From positions 103,311-167,310 of the forward strand of contig CANSAF010000001.1 of the NCBI GenBank assembly GCA_947644645.1: 64,000 nucleotides of DNA. The letters run 5' to 3'. This stretch comes from an uncultured Sporosarcina sp. (lineage in GTDB: Bacteria; Bacillota; Bacilli; Bacillales_A; Planococcaceae). Numbering within the stretch: position 1 is the stretch's first letter; every line of letters starts with the position of its first letter. Of the stretch, positions 26,834 through 35,284 are shown one piece after another. The translations under genes were made by a program, and so were the position numbers. The notes under the pieces were generated by a model. That model was not told where the DNA came from, ran no database searches, and worked only from the letters and a program-made list of their open reading frames with translations.

Positions 26834-27535
26834 ATGCGTGAAAGAATCTTACTTGTAGAAGATGATGCGGAAATTGCACGAATTATTTGCGACACACTTA
26901 GACAAGAAGAGTACGAAGTCACATGGGCGACGACGGGACTTGAAGGCTGGGAAGACTTTCAGCAAGGACAGTATGATTTACTGCTTGTTGATTGGATGTT
27001 GCCGGAAATGGATGGCATTGCGATTTGCCGAAATGTGCGTCTTGTAAGCGATATTCCAATCATTATGATTAGTGCTCGAAAAGAAGATGTCGATAAAGTT
27101 GAAGGACTCGGTATGGGCGCGGATGATTATTTAGCAAAGCCATTTAGTTTAGCGGAATTGAAAGCAAGAATCGTTTCGCAATTGAGGCGCTGGCGAAGAT
27201 ATCAAGGAGAAGAAGTTCGTTCACCTAAAAGTATTTATGAACATGGACTGATCATTGATTGGGAAAAAGAAATGATTTCACTGAATGACTCAGAAGTTTT
27301 TCTTACGCCAAAAGAATTCGAATTACTCAAGCTTCTTGCTAATCATCCGCAGCGTGTTTTTACAAAAGAAGCATTATATGAAAATATTTGGCAACAACTT
27401 GATGTCGGCGGGACGCATACAGTAACCGTGCATATTAAAGCGTTGCGAGAAAAATTGCAAGATCCGGTTAAGACACCTTATTTCATTCAAACAGTATGGG
27501 GAAAAGGTTATCGATTTATCGGTGAGTTATTGTGA
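26834..27535 (+). CDS. OmpR-family response regulator
   Basis: Start ATG 26834 is seven bases after AGGAGG; the ATG at 26828 is too close. The 233-residue protein has a receiver domain (residues 3-120) with acidic pocket Glu9-Asp10-Asp11, phosphoacceptor Asp53 in LLVDWMLPEMDG, switch region MISARKED and Lys in LAKPFS. A winged-helix output domain follows (about 135-230; LTPKEFELLKLLANHPQRVF and TVTVHIKALREKL). It overlaps the histidine kinase gene by four bases. The regulated genes are unknown, but the co-transcribed lipoprotein and small membrane proteins are obvious candidates. Confidence 0.94.
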   Translation: MRERILLVEDDAEIARIICDTLRQEEYEVTWATTGLEGWEDFQQGQYDLLLVDWMLPEMDGIAICRNVRLVSDIPIIMISARKEDVDKVEGLGMGADDYLAKPFSLAELKARIVSQLRRWRRYQGEEVRSPKSIYEHGLIIDWEKEMISLNDSEVFLTPKEFELLKLLANHPQRVFTKEALYENIWQQLDVGGTHTVTVHIKALREKLQDPVKTPYFIQTVWGKGYRFIGELL

Positions 27536-29004
27536 AAATCAAAACTTGGTTGCTTATCTCTTATTTAGTTGTCATGTTACTTCCTTTAATCGCTGCTTAT
27601 ATGCTTTTCGTTTGGATTAATGCTTATTATGCAGAAGAAGGCTTTGGAGAGCAAATGGACGCTTATATTGAATTAAGTCCAATTCAAACGATATTGGAAG
27701 AACCAGCGCTATATCGAGTAGATTCTGATTTTAGTAAAGTTGAAGAAATGGGATCAGAACGCATATCTATCACGCTTTATAATCAGCTCGGCTTTATCCT
27801 TTATTCAACCAATCCGATGAAAAAACAGACATTCCTTTCATTTACGCCTAAAAAGCAATTATATGAAGGTTTTTATGAACGTCAGCAAAAGTTTGAAACG
27901 ATTCGCTATAAGGAACCTGTTTTTAGTGGCAGTTCAATTGTTGGTGTGTACGAAATTGAATGGGCACGGGATGAATGGGTTGCGGGTGTGGGCAAACGAA
28001 CTTGGATGACGATTACGTTATTCACATTATTTTTCGCTACGCTGTTCATTGTTATTGTGTATCTCGTCAATCGAAAGTTCAATAAACCGCTTCAACAACT
28101 AATGAAACAAATGAATTCTTTTGCGAAAGGCTTACCAATCGGAGAAGTTCTTAAAAGTAATGATGAGTTAGGGGAACTATCCAAAAGCTTTGAAATGATG
28201 CACGAGAATCTAGTAGAAGCGAATGAAAAACTAGCGGATGAGCAACAACAAAAAGCGTTTATGATTGCAAGTATTTCACATGATTTAAAAACGCCACTCA
28301 CTTCCATCCGCGCTTATGCAGAGGCATTGGAATCAGACAAGTTATCGACGGCTCAAAAAAATGTCTATCGAAAAGTCATTGTTGAAAAGTCTATATTTAT
28401 GCGGAAGATGTTGGATGATTTACTCATGTATACACTCCTCCAATCGAGTTCGTATACGATGGAATCTGTCATTGTAGACGGCGAAGAATTTTTTGACATG
28501 CTTGTTTCAGATTATGATACACTTTGCCAAGAAAAAGGCATTCAACTTCGAGAAATTGTAGATGTTGCAGGGCTTTATGAAGTGAATGCACAGCAACTGA
28601 TTCGAGTTGTCGATAACTTAATGGCAAATGCAATTAAACATACGAAGCCTGGGGATAAGATTTGGCTTGGGGCTGTAAATGTAGCAGCGATCCCAGACTG
28701 GTGTTTCAACTTTGTTCAACAATCGCTACTAGAAACAGAAGGTATGTATTTAATCGTTCAAAACGAAGGAAAAGGAATATCACTAGAACAATTAGAAAAG
28801 ATATTCGACCCTCTTTATCAAGCCGATGAAGCACGCACGAAAGAAGGAAGTGGCACTGGGCTTGGTTTAAGCATTACGAAACAAATCATTGAAAAGCATG
28901 GTGGAAAAGTAGAAATGCATTCTAAGGAAAATAGAGGAACGGCGGTAATTTGTCATTTACCAAGTTCGAAAGGGGAAGAAAATGAAACGATGGATATTAG
29001 TTAG
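27532..29004 (+). CDS. Sensor histidine kinase
   Basis: Begins with GTG overlapping the response-regulator stop. The 490-residue kinase has membrane helices at about 4-28 and 160-183 flanking an extracytoplasmic sensor of about 130 residues, then HAMP (about 184-235), HisKA with phosphorylated His250 (SISHDLKTPLTSIRAYAEAL) and HATPase with N box NLMANAIKHT, G1 NEGKGIS and G2 GSGTGLGLSITKQI. The sensor region shows no recognisable binding motif, so the signal is unknown but envelope-related. The last 23 bp overlap the lipoprotein gene, implying they work together. Confidence 0.94.
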   Translation: MKIKTWLLISYLVVMLLPLIAAYMLFVWINAYYAEEGFGEQMDAYIELSPIQTILEEPALYRVDSDFSKVEEMGSERISITLYNQLGFILYSTNPMKKQTFLSFTPKKQLYEGFYERQQKFETIRYKEPVFSGSSIVGVYEIEWARDEWVAGVGKRTWMTITLFTLFFATLFIVIVYLVNRKFNKPLQQLMKQMNSFAKGLPIGEVLKSNDELGELSKSFEMMHENLVEANEKLADEQQQKAFMIASISHDLKTPLTSIRAYAEALESDKLSTAQKNVYRKVIVEKSIFMRKMLDDLLMYTLLQSSSYTMESVIVDGEEFFDMLVSDYDTLCQEKGIQLREIVDVAGLYEVNAQQLIRVVDNLMANAIKHTKPGDKIWLGAVNVAAIPDWCFNFVQQSLLETEGMYLIVQNEGKGISLEQLEKIFDPLYQADEARTKEGSGTGLGLSITKQIIEKHGGKVEMHSKENRGTAVICHLPSSKGEENETMDIS

Positions 29005-30058
29005 TGCGATGATGTTAGTGGGTATTATTTTGACTGCTTGTGGGACGGAGAAAGGTTCATTATCTCCGAAAGAGGTTGTTAATACGATGTTACAAGAAGC
29101 AGATGAACCATTTTCTTATTACGGGGAGTATACGACGGTAACTAATGATGAGTCGGAAGATTATGAGACGAAAGAATGGGTCAGAAGTGATCAGAAACGT
29201 CGTATTGAATTAACATCAGAGAGTACTGGAGAGCAATTGATTGCAGTGAATGATGGGCAAACAATTACGATGTATGACAAGATAGAAAACACCGCTTTAG
29301 TGATGACAATGAACGACGATGATGTAAGTGAGCTGAATAACATAACACCGCGTCAACAAGCTGAACAGATGTTATCTTTGGTGAAAGATAGCCATGAGTT
29401 GTCAGCAGGGGACGATGTAGAAATAGCAGGTCGTTCAACTTATCATATTATCGCTAAAAAGAACGATGAGAAAGCACTCCTTGGCGATATGGAGATGTGG
29501 ATTGATAAAGAGACTTGGTTGCCACTTAAAACAAAGAGTAATCATGCAGGGAATGAGTTGACAGTCGAATATACAAAAATTGACTATAAGATGGAAATGA
29601 ATGATGAATTATTTACGATAGATCTGCCAGAAGATGTAGATGTGGAAGTACTCGATGAGGGCGATTATGAACCGGAAGAAGTAACAATAGATGATGTAAA
29701 AGAAGAGCTTGGTTCATTTTATCAATTAAGTAAAGACAGTGGATTAGAATTGAAAAAGGTTACAGTTTTAAATGGACTGGAAGAAAGACCAGAATTTAGT
29801 CTAGATTATGAGAAAGATGGGATCTCAGCACTTTCGATTTCTGTCTTTAAAGAATTGCCAAATGTTGAAGATTTTGGTGGAATTGTAGAAGAAGAAGTGA
29901 TTATTCGTGGCAAAAAAGCAATGAAAATGGAAATGGGCGAATTTCGTTCATTAGACTGGACGGAAGAAGGTTTAAGATATGTTGTGCTTATTGAACATCC
30001 AGAGATTGGATTCGAAGATGTTGAGCAGTATTTGGAAGAAATGATCTTAGTTGAGTGA
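28982..30058 (+). CDS. LolA-like lipoprotein, co-expressed with the two-component system
   Basis: The ATG at 28982 follows AAGGGGAAG inside the end of the kinase gene. The 358-residue product has a lipoprotein signal peptide with lipobox LTAC (Cys20). Residues about 25-225 resemble the LolA/RseB-type half-barrel of Gram-positive YdcC-like proteins (STGEQLIAVNDGQTITMYDK, MEMWIDKETWLPLKTK). The C-terminal 110 residues look like a DUF4367-type domain. LolA/RseB-fold lipoproteins bind lipids or sense envelope defects and in some systems regulate a sensor. The 23-bp overlap suggests it is an accessory sensor for the kinase; this is inference. Confidence 0.8.
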   Translation: MKRWILVSAMMLVGIILTACGTEKGSLSPKEVVNTMLQEADEPFSYYGEYTTVTNDESEDYETKEWVRSDQKRRIELTSESTGEQLIAVNDGQTITMYDKIENTALVMTMNDDDVSELNNITPRQQAEQMLSLVKDSHELSAGDDVEIAGRSTYHIIAKKNDEKALLGDMEMWIDKETWLPLKTKSNHAGNELTVEYTKIDYKMEMNDELFTIDLPEDVDVEVLDEGDYEPEEVTIDDVKEELGSFYQLSKDSGLELKKVTVLNGLEERPEFSLDYEKDGISALSISVFKELPNVEDFGGIVEEEVIIRGKKAMKMEMGEFRSLDWTEEGLRYVVLIEHPEIGFEDVEQYLEEMILVE

Positions 30059-30077
30059 GGTGTAGGGAGTGGGCAAG

Positions 30078-30263
30078 TTGTTCTTGGCTGATTGGAAATG
30101 CTGTGCTTTACAATTAATTGCTGTATCCTTAACAATAGCAACAATGATTTTAACTGCTTCAGAAAATCAGGCATACCCATATATCTTATCATTCGTTGCT
30201 ATTGTTTTCATTGGATTATCAATGAGAAGAACTGAAAGGTTAAAGGCATTCATTGAAAATTGA
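30078..30263 (+). CDS. Small membrane protein of unknown function (61 aa)
   Basis: TTG at 30078 lies nine bases after TAGGGA and is preferred over GTG 30069, which abuts that site. The 61 residues contain two hydrophobic helices (about 10-27 and 33-49; LQLIAVSLTIATMIL and YILSFVAIVFIGLSM) and a basic tail (RRTERLKAF). I do not recognise a family with certainty. It sits 19 bp after the LolA-like gene and 21 bp before the next small gene, so it is part of the two-component operon. Confidence 0.65.
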   Translation: MFLADWKCCALQLIAVSLTIATMILTASENQAYPYILSFVAIVFIGLSMRRTERLKAFIEN

Positions 30264-30284
30264 TGATTGAAAGGGGAGATGAAG

Positions 30285-30503
30285 TTGGCACGTTGTACAA
30301 ATTGTCATCAGAAGTGGAAAGTAAAAGAGATTGTCGCAATTGGATTTTCAAAAGATGGAAAAGATTGTTCGGATTGTGGGGAAAAGCAATATATTTCTGC
30401 TGGGACGCAAAGATTATTCACATTAGGTTTTTGGAGTTTACTCATCGTTCCGTTACTGTTGTTTTCTATTAAGCTTAGCGATAAAGATGAGCCGCTGTAT
30501 TAA
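30285..30503 (+). CDS. CXXC-20-CXXC small membrane protein
   Basis: The TTG start at 30285 is six bases after AAGGGGAG; ATG 30279 would abut that site. The 72-residue product begins MARCTNCHQKWKVKEIV. It carries CTNC, exactly 20 residues, then CSDC, the signature of the Firmicute cxxc_20_cxxc family (TIGR04104), presumably a small zinc ribbon. A single membrane helix follows (about 47-63, FWSLLIVPLLLFSI). Function unknown. It lies in the tail of the two-component operon. Confidence 0.8.
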   Translation: MARCTNCHQKWKVKEIVAIGFSKDGKDCSDCGEKQYISAGTQRLFTLGFWSLLIVPLLLFSIKLSDKDEPLY

Positions 30504-30515
30504 GGGGGTGTTAAA

Positions 30516-30605
30516 ATGATCGTATGGGTTATTACAGGCATTACGTTATTTGTAGCCATCCGGATTGTATTTACGAAACAAAATAATCAAATGCATAAAA
30601 AATAA
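30516..30605 (+). CDS. 29-residue membrane microprotein
   Basis: ATG 30516 is preceded by AAGGGGGTG with good spacing and only 12 bp after the previous stop. The 29 codons read MIVWVITGITLFVAIRIVFT and then a basic, polar tail ending HKK. It is a single transmembrane helix with a cytoplasmic positive tail. The strong ribosome site and operon position support translation. No family recognised; membrane microproteins in such places often modulate a kinase or transporter. Confidence 0.6.
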   Translation: MIVWVITGITLFVAIRIVFTKQNNQMHKK

Positions 30606-30674
30606 ATAGATGGAGAAGTTTGGAGGGGAAACTTTTTGATCTTTCCCACGACTAATGTAGTGAGGAGGGATTAA

Positions 30675-31070
30675 ATGAGTGGACAAAAACGATTTCTAAG
30701 TATGATGATTCTTATCGTTTTCACTGTTATGGGATGCTCTAATTCAGCAATTGAAACAGAAGTTCACAGTACTGAAAATCCCGATGCGAAAGAAATATTA
30801 ACGATAAATCCAGAAGCCGATATCTTTCAGTTTGAAGGAGTTATTTATCAAACAGGCATTGAATGGGTTGACGCGTTAACGTTGACGAAAGGCGAGAAGG
30901 TCGGGGAAATCAAAAAAAGAAATCAAACAGGTACTAATTTCGAAGACGAAATGGCAAACAAATTACCAGTTGGTGTGGAAATCTATTCAACTCATGAACA
31001 AGAAGGGCCCATTTTACTAGTGGAGTTAGATGGGGAAATATTGAAGTATTATGCATTGGTTGAAGGGTAA
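30675..31070 (+). CDS. Small lipoprotein of unknown function (131 aa)
   Basis: The ATG follows TGAGGAGGGA. The signal peptide ends in lipobox VMGC (Cys21) followed by a polar linker. The mature domain of about 105 residues is beta-rich (DIFQFEGVIYQTGIEWVDAL, LPVGVEIYSTHEQEGPILLV). No family recognised with confidence. It is the last plus-strand gene of this group, about 70 bp after the microprotein, with a short GGGAAA/TTTCCC hairpin in that gap. Confidence 0.75.
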   Translation: MSGQKRFLSMMILIVFTVMGCSNSAIETEVHSTENPDAKEILTINPEADIFQFEGVIYQTGIEWVDALTLTKGEKVGEIKKRNQTGTNFEDEMANKLPVGVEIYSTHEQEGPILLVELDGEILKYYALVEG

Positions 31071-31088
31071 TTGATTGACTAGAACAAA

Positions 31089-31126
31089 GACAAAAAAGCT
31101 AAAACATATGCTTTAGCTTTTTTGTT
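31089..31126. terminator. Bidirectional terminator between lipoprotein and deaminase genes
   Basis: ACAAAAAAGCTAAA pairs with TTTAGCTTTTTTGT around an 8-base loop, with A and T tracts serving both convergent operons. Confidence 0.88.
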
Positions 31127-31133
31127 AAAATTT

Positions 31134-31619
31134 TTACTTTCCTGTATGAAGTTCCCGGTGCAGTTCTTTCACTTGTTCTGCAAGTTCTGGGACAGGTCCA
31201 TCGACTTCGGTATGTCTAATGATTTCTTCGATCGGAAAACTACGCACGCGTGATTGGCTTGTGTCGATGCCGAACTCTTCTAGCCATTCACCGAGCTGTT
31301 TTGAAGAGCTTGCGTAAACAATGCGACCTAAGCCAGCCCAGCCATGTGCAGCCGCGCACATCGGGCAATGTTCGCCTGATGTGTAGACAGTTGCTTTCGC
31401 GCGTTCTTCTACAGAAATGTTTTGTGCTGCCCAACGCGCAATCGCAAATTCTGGATGCTGTGTATGATCGCCACCCGCAACATGGTTATGGTCTTCAATA
31501 AGCACCTCTCCATTCGCAGAAACGAGGATGGATCCAAAAGGTTCGTCTCCTTTTTCCAATGCAATTCTTGCAAGCTCTACACAACGGCGTAAATGTTTTA
31601 AATCTGTTTCGTTTATCAA
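31134..31619 (-). CDS. Nucleoside deaminase-like protein (cytidine/deoxycytidylate deaminase superfamily)
   Basis: 161 residues with the zinc deaminase core: His55 and proton-shuttling Glu57 in HPEFAIA (most relatives have HAE), and Cys85 and Cys88 in GEHCPMCAAAH (most have EPCPMC). The fold resembles bacterial guanine deaminase and TadA, but the length, the missing second proline-glutamate (SGEHCPMC instead of SCEPCPMC) and the C-terminal region (PELAEQVKELHREL) place it in an uncharacterised subgroup. The substrate is unknown. It is the last gene of a minus-strand group with the methyltransferase 16 bp upstream. Confidence 0.85.
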   Translation of the reverse strand: MINETDLKHLRRCVELARIALEKGDEPFGSILVSANGEVLIEDHNHVAGGDHTQHPEFAIARWAAQNISVEERAKATVYTSGEHCPMCAAAHGWAGLGRIVYASSSKQLGEWLEEFGIDTSQSRVRSFPIEEIIRHTEVDGPVPELAEQVKELHRELHTGK

Positions 31620-31635
31620 GTTTCTTCGTCTCCTT

Positions 31636-32799
31636 TTACAGTAAGTTTTTTAATTCACGTTCTAAAAACGGTTTTGCATGGAGTAGATCACGGAACGCTT
31701 CGTATTTCTCACGTGCATCAGCAGTTGGCTTTTTCCCTGTATAATATGCGCGAATGAGTATATTTTTCGGCGTGTTTTCCATATCAATAAACTCTAAAAG
31801 TTGCGCATCATAGCCGACAAGAGATAGTAATTCAGCACGCATCGAGTCTGTTGCTAGCGCAGAGAACCGCTCTTTGATCAGACCGTGTTGCAACATAATA
31901 TCAAGTTCAGACGTTTCAATTTGTGCGAATAATTCATGTTGACAGCAAGGGACACTTAAAATAACTTTGGCACCCCATTTAACCGCGCGACCTAATGCCA
32001 TATCCGTTGCAACGTCACAAGCATGTAAGGTAACAACCATATCGACGGCAGTTTCTTCATTGTAATCATTAATATCTCCGACTAAAAACTCGAGATTTTC
32101 GTAGTTTAAATCATCCGCAATTTTTTGACATTCTTCAATAACTTCTTTTTTTAAATCAAGCCCAGTGACTTTAATATCAAGTCCTTTTTCAACATGAAGG
32201 TAATGATAAAGCGCAAATGTTAAATAAGATTTACCAGAACCAAAATCCAAAATACGGATCGTCTTGTCTTTCGGTAAATGTTCCAAGGAGTCATCAATAA
32301 ACTCAACGAAACGGTTGATTTGTCTGAATTTATCTTGATGTTGATTACGAACTTTACCTTCTGGTGTTTGAACGCCAAGTCTTACTAAAAAAGGATAAGC
32401 TTTGTCTTCGTCCAATAAATAATTCTTTTTCCTGTTATGAGAGAGATTCACCGTTTTTGTAGAAGTTACTTTCTTCGATTTCCACATCACTTTAAATTTT
32501 TTCGAAATTTGAATATGAACTTCTTCCTCTGTAAATTCGGCATGAACTTGTCGGAAGCGATTCAGTAATTCTTCTAGTTTTACTTTCACATCTGCGAGTA
32601 AAATATTTTCATGTTCTAGGACGCGCTCGTATTGTAGCTCAAATTGAATATGCAGCTGTCCGCGAAGCTCAATAGGCTTCATGCGAATGCGTTTGATTTC
32701 GTCAGACTTCATACGTGGTTGGCTAATCGTTCCGTTCACAAAAGTTCCGTCTGTCAATTGTTCTGTTAGTTGTTGGATTAATTGTTCAAATTGCATCAT
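31636..32799 (-). CDS. Class I SAM-dependent methyltransferase with N-terminal extension
   Basis: 387 residues. The first 150 form a basic, beta-rich domain without known motif (contains ISKKFKVMWKSKKVTSTKTV). The C-terminal Rossmann methyltransferase domain has motif I RILDFGSGKSYLTFALYHYL (about residues 186-205), acidic motif II VTGLDLKKE and VTLHACDVATDMALG, followed by SVPCCQHE. The last motifs resemble the Methyltransf_32 family (GSTCD/Trm13-like), so an RNA substrate is possible. The start ATG follows TAGGAG. Grouped with the deaminase and NfrA-like genes; the pairing gives no clear pathway. Confidence 0.82.
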   Translation of the reverse strand: MMQFEQLIQQLTEQLTDGTFVNGTISQPRMKSDEIKRIRMKPIELRGQLHIQFELQYERVLEHENILLADVKVKLEELLNRFRQVHAEFTEEEVHIQISKKFKVMWKSKKVTSTKTVNLSHNRKKNYLLDEDKAYPFLVRLGVQTPEGKVRNQHQDKFRQINRFVEFIDDSLEHLPKDKTIRILDFGSGKSYLTFALYHYLHVEKGLDIKVTGLDLKKEVIEECQKIADDLNYENLEFLVGDINDYNEETAVDMVVTLHACDVATDMALGRAVKWGAKVILSVPCCQHELFAQIETSELDIMLQHGLIKERFSALATDSMRAELLSLVGYDAQLLEFIDMENTPKNILIRAYYTGKKPTADAREKYEAFRDLLHAKPFLERELKNLL

Positions 32800-32807
32800 T
32801 TATTCTC

Positions 32808-33536
32808 CTATTTAAAATCGAAACCTTGTTTTTGTAAAAACTCTTTCATATGGAGTCGACGAGGCTTACCTAAAAATGTCGCCATTGACTCCGACCAATC
32901 GGAGTTTTTCTGATTTGAGCTTCGACTTTGATAATATTCATTCATTGTTTCGTCATACGTTGGAATTAACGTATCATACTTTTCACCGTCATATTCATTT
33001 TCGTGGAAAATTGCTTCCACAGGGAGCCTTGGTTTCACTTCGTTTTGTTCGTCGGGAACGCCAATTGTTAAAGCATACATAGGGGCGACGCCTTTTGGCA
33101 ATCCAAGTAACTGACTAATTTCTGTTGGGTTATTTCGAACGCCGCCAATATAGCAAATCCCATATCCCTTTGATTCCGCCGCGATGGCAATCGTTTGCGT
33201 AAATAAAGCAACATCTGTAGCAGCAACGAGTAAATCTTCTGCATTTTGATAATCAATCTTTTCCGTTAAATTTGCTCCTTTTTCAATGCGGTAATAGTCC
33301 ATACATAATACGAGAATGGCACCAGCTGTCGAAAATTGTTGTGCATTCACTGTTAGTTTCGCAAGTGCTTCTTTTTTAGTAGGATCTGTAACGTGAATCG
33401 CAGAATACGCTTGCACAAAATTGGAACTTGCTGCATGTTGTCCCGCTATGACAAGCTCTTTTACTTCTGCTGCCGATAATGGTACAGGTTTGTACTTTCT
33501 GACTGAAGCATGTTTTTTGATTAAATCAATTGTCAA
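32808..33536 (-). CDS. nfrA: NADPH-dependent nitro/flavin reductase, NfrA-like
   Basis: The likely start is TTG at 33536, eight bases after GGAGG; an ATG at 33551 overlaps that site and would add five residues. The product (242 aa) is an FMN-binding oxidoreductase of the NfsA/FRP/NfrA group: HASVRKYKPVPLSAAEVKEL at the start, SSNFVQAYSAIHV, AAESKGYGICYIGGVRNNP and the KPRLPVEAIFHENEY tail all resemble B. subtilis NfrA. It reduces flavins, nitro compounds or quinones and may help in oxidative or heat stress. First gene of the minus-strand trio. Confidence 0.9.
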   Translation of the reverse strand: MTIDLIKKHASVRKYKPVPLSAAEVKELVIAGQHAASSNFVQAYSAIHVTDPTKKEALAKLTVNAQQFSTAGAILVLCMDYYRIEKGANLTEKIDYQNAEDLLVAATDVALFTQTIAIAAESKGYGICYIGGVRNNPTEISQLLGLPKGVAPMYALTIGVPDEQNEVKPRLPVEAIFHENEYDGEKYDTLIPTYDETMNEYYQSRSSNQKNSDWSESMATFLGKPRRLHMKEFLQKQGFDFK

Positions 33537-33633
33537 TCCCAATCCCTCCATGAATTAAAAAACTCTTTTAAATAAGCGTACCAAATAAGATAGTGGGTAA
33601 ACAGTAATATCTCTTAATGAAGGGGTGAGTTGA

Positions 33634-35193
33634 ATGATTTGGTTAGAAAGCATATCAATTACGGCGCTTATTTTAGTCTTCTTGCTAATTATTGTTCCAA
33701 TTTCTATCATTTTATATCTCTATTATTATGACCGAAAACAGAAACAACATGCAATTTTAAGGAATTATCCGATTTTGGGAAGAATGCGCTATACATTAGA
33801 AAAGACTGGACCAGAAATGCGTCAATATTTATTCGACGGGGATAATGAAGGAGAACCATTTAATCGTGCTGAATATTTGCATATGGTACTACCAGGAAAG
33901 TATTTAAGTAGCGTCATTGGTTTTGGCTCCAAGCGAGATTTTAATGAGGCGGGTTATTTTATTCGCAATGCAATGTTTACAAAGCAAAATGAAGAAATGC
34001 GTGTGGATAATGAACCATTAATTCCTACAATGCGCTATGTGGTTGATGAAGATAATTTATTTGCCCGAAAAGAGCATCGAGAAGAAGTTCCTGCTTTACC
34101 ATGGTTACTTCTTGAAGAAGATGCGGTTGTGATTGGTCTAAATTGTCGAGAACCATTTTATGTGCGAAGTTTACTCGGACAATCGGGCATGAGTTATGGT
34201 GCGCTTGGTGAAAATGCAATTGCCGCATTATCAAAAGGCATTGGCATGGCAAAAGAAGCCTGGATGAATACGGGGGAAGGAGGGTTATCGCCTCATCATC
34301 TTGCAGGAGATGCGCATATTATTGCACAAATTGGATCGGGATTATTTGGCTATCGAACGGAAGATGGAAAATTTAGTTGGGAGCGCTTAAAAGAAAAAGC
34401 AGAAATGCCCCAAGTGAAAGCATTTGAGCTTAAACTTGCACAAGGAGCGAAAATGCGTGGTGGTCATGTAGAAGGAGAAAAAGTGACTGAAGAAATTGCT
34501 GAAATTAGAAATGTCGTTCCATTTACGACCATTAATAGTCCGAATCGTTTTCAGCAATTCGATGATTATCCTACACTTTTTCAGTTTGTTGAAGATATTC
34601 GAAATCATACGGGAAAACCTGTTGGCATTAAAATCGTGATTGGGAGTCAAGAAGATGCGGAAGAGCTTGCTGCATTTATTCAAGAAACAGGTTTAGGTCC
34701 GGATTTTATTTCCTTAGACGGTGCAGAAGGTGGTTCTGGTGCAACTTATCAAGATTTAGCAGACGGCGTTGGATTACCTTTACGTTCAGCAATCCTTTTA
34801 CTCGATAATGCGCTACGAAAATATGAAATTCGCGATGAAATAAAAATCATTGCATCTGGGAAAATTACAACGCCAGACCGAGCAGCGATTGCGTTAGCAC
34901 TGGGTGCAGATCTCGTCCAAATTGCGAGAGGTTTTATGATTTCTGTAGGCTGTATTATGGCTGAACGTTGTCATACCAATACTTGTCCTGCAGGGGTTGC
35001 GACGACTGATCCTAAATTGCAGCAAGGTTTAGTTGTGGAAGAAAAGAAATACCGCGTGACCAATTATATTTTAACGATGCGTGAAGGATTATTTCGAATT
35101 GCAGCTGCCGCAGGTTTAGATTCACCGACAAAATTAACGAGACAACATATTGTTTATAAAGACGAACGCGGTCGGGTATATCCAATCGACTAA
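33634..35193 (+). CDS. FMN-binding glutamate synthase-domain membrane protein (YerD-like)
   Basis: A 519-residue protein with one N-terminal membrane helix (about 6-31, LILVFLLIIVPISIILYLYY) followed by the FMN-binding TIM-barrel domain of the glutamate synthase large subunit. Diagnostic motifs: SGMSYGALGENAIAALSKGI, GEGGLSPHH, DGAEGGSGATYQDLADGVG and the iron-sulfur motif CHTNTCPAGVATTDP. It lacks glutaminase and GltB C-terminal domains, as in B. subtilis YerD, so it cannot be a complete GOGAT. The reaction and electron donor are unknown. Monocistronic, with AAGGGGTGAG before the ATG. Confidence 0.9.
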   Translation: MIWLESISITALILVFLLIIVPISIILYLYYYDRKQKQHAILRNYPILGRMRYTLEKTGPEMRQYLFDGDNEGEPFNRAEYLHMVLPGKYLSSVIGFGSKRDFNEAGYFIRNAMFTKQNEEMRVDNEPLIPTMRYVVDEDNLFARKEHREEVPALPWLLLEEDAVVIGLNCREPFYVRSLLGQSGMSYGALGENAIAALSKGIGMAKEAWMNTGEGGLSPHHLAGDAHIIAQIGSGLFGYRTEDGKFSWERLKEKAEMPQVKAFELKLAQGAKMRGGHVEGEKVTEEIAEIRNVVPFTTINSPNRFQQFDDYPTLFQFVEDIRNHTGKPVGIKIVIGSQEDAEELAAFIQETGLGPDFISLDGAEGGSGATYQDLADGVGLPLRSAILLLDNALRKYEIRDEIKIIASGKITTPDRAAIALALGADLVQIARGFMISVGCIMAERCHTNTCPAGVATTDPKLQQGLVVEEKKYRVTNYILTMREGLFRIAAAAGLDSPTKLTRQHIVYKDERGRVYPID

Positions 35194-35284
35194 AGTTCCC
35201 TCTTGAATATTATTCAAAAATTCAATGATGGACAAAGATTTGGAATTATAGAATAATATAAGTATGGAAAAGGAGGGAGTTTAA

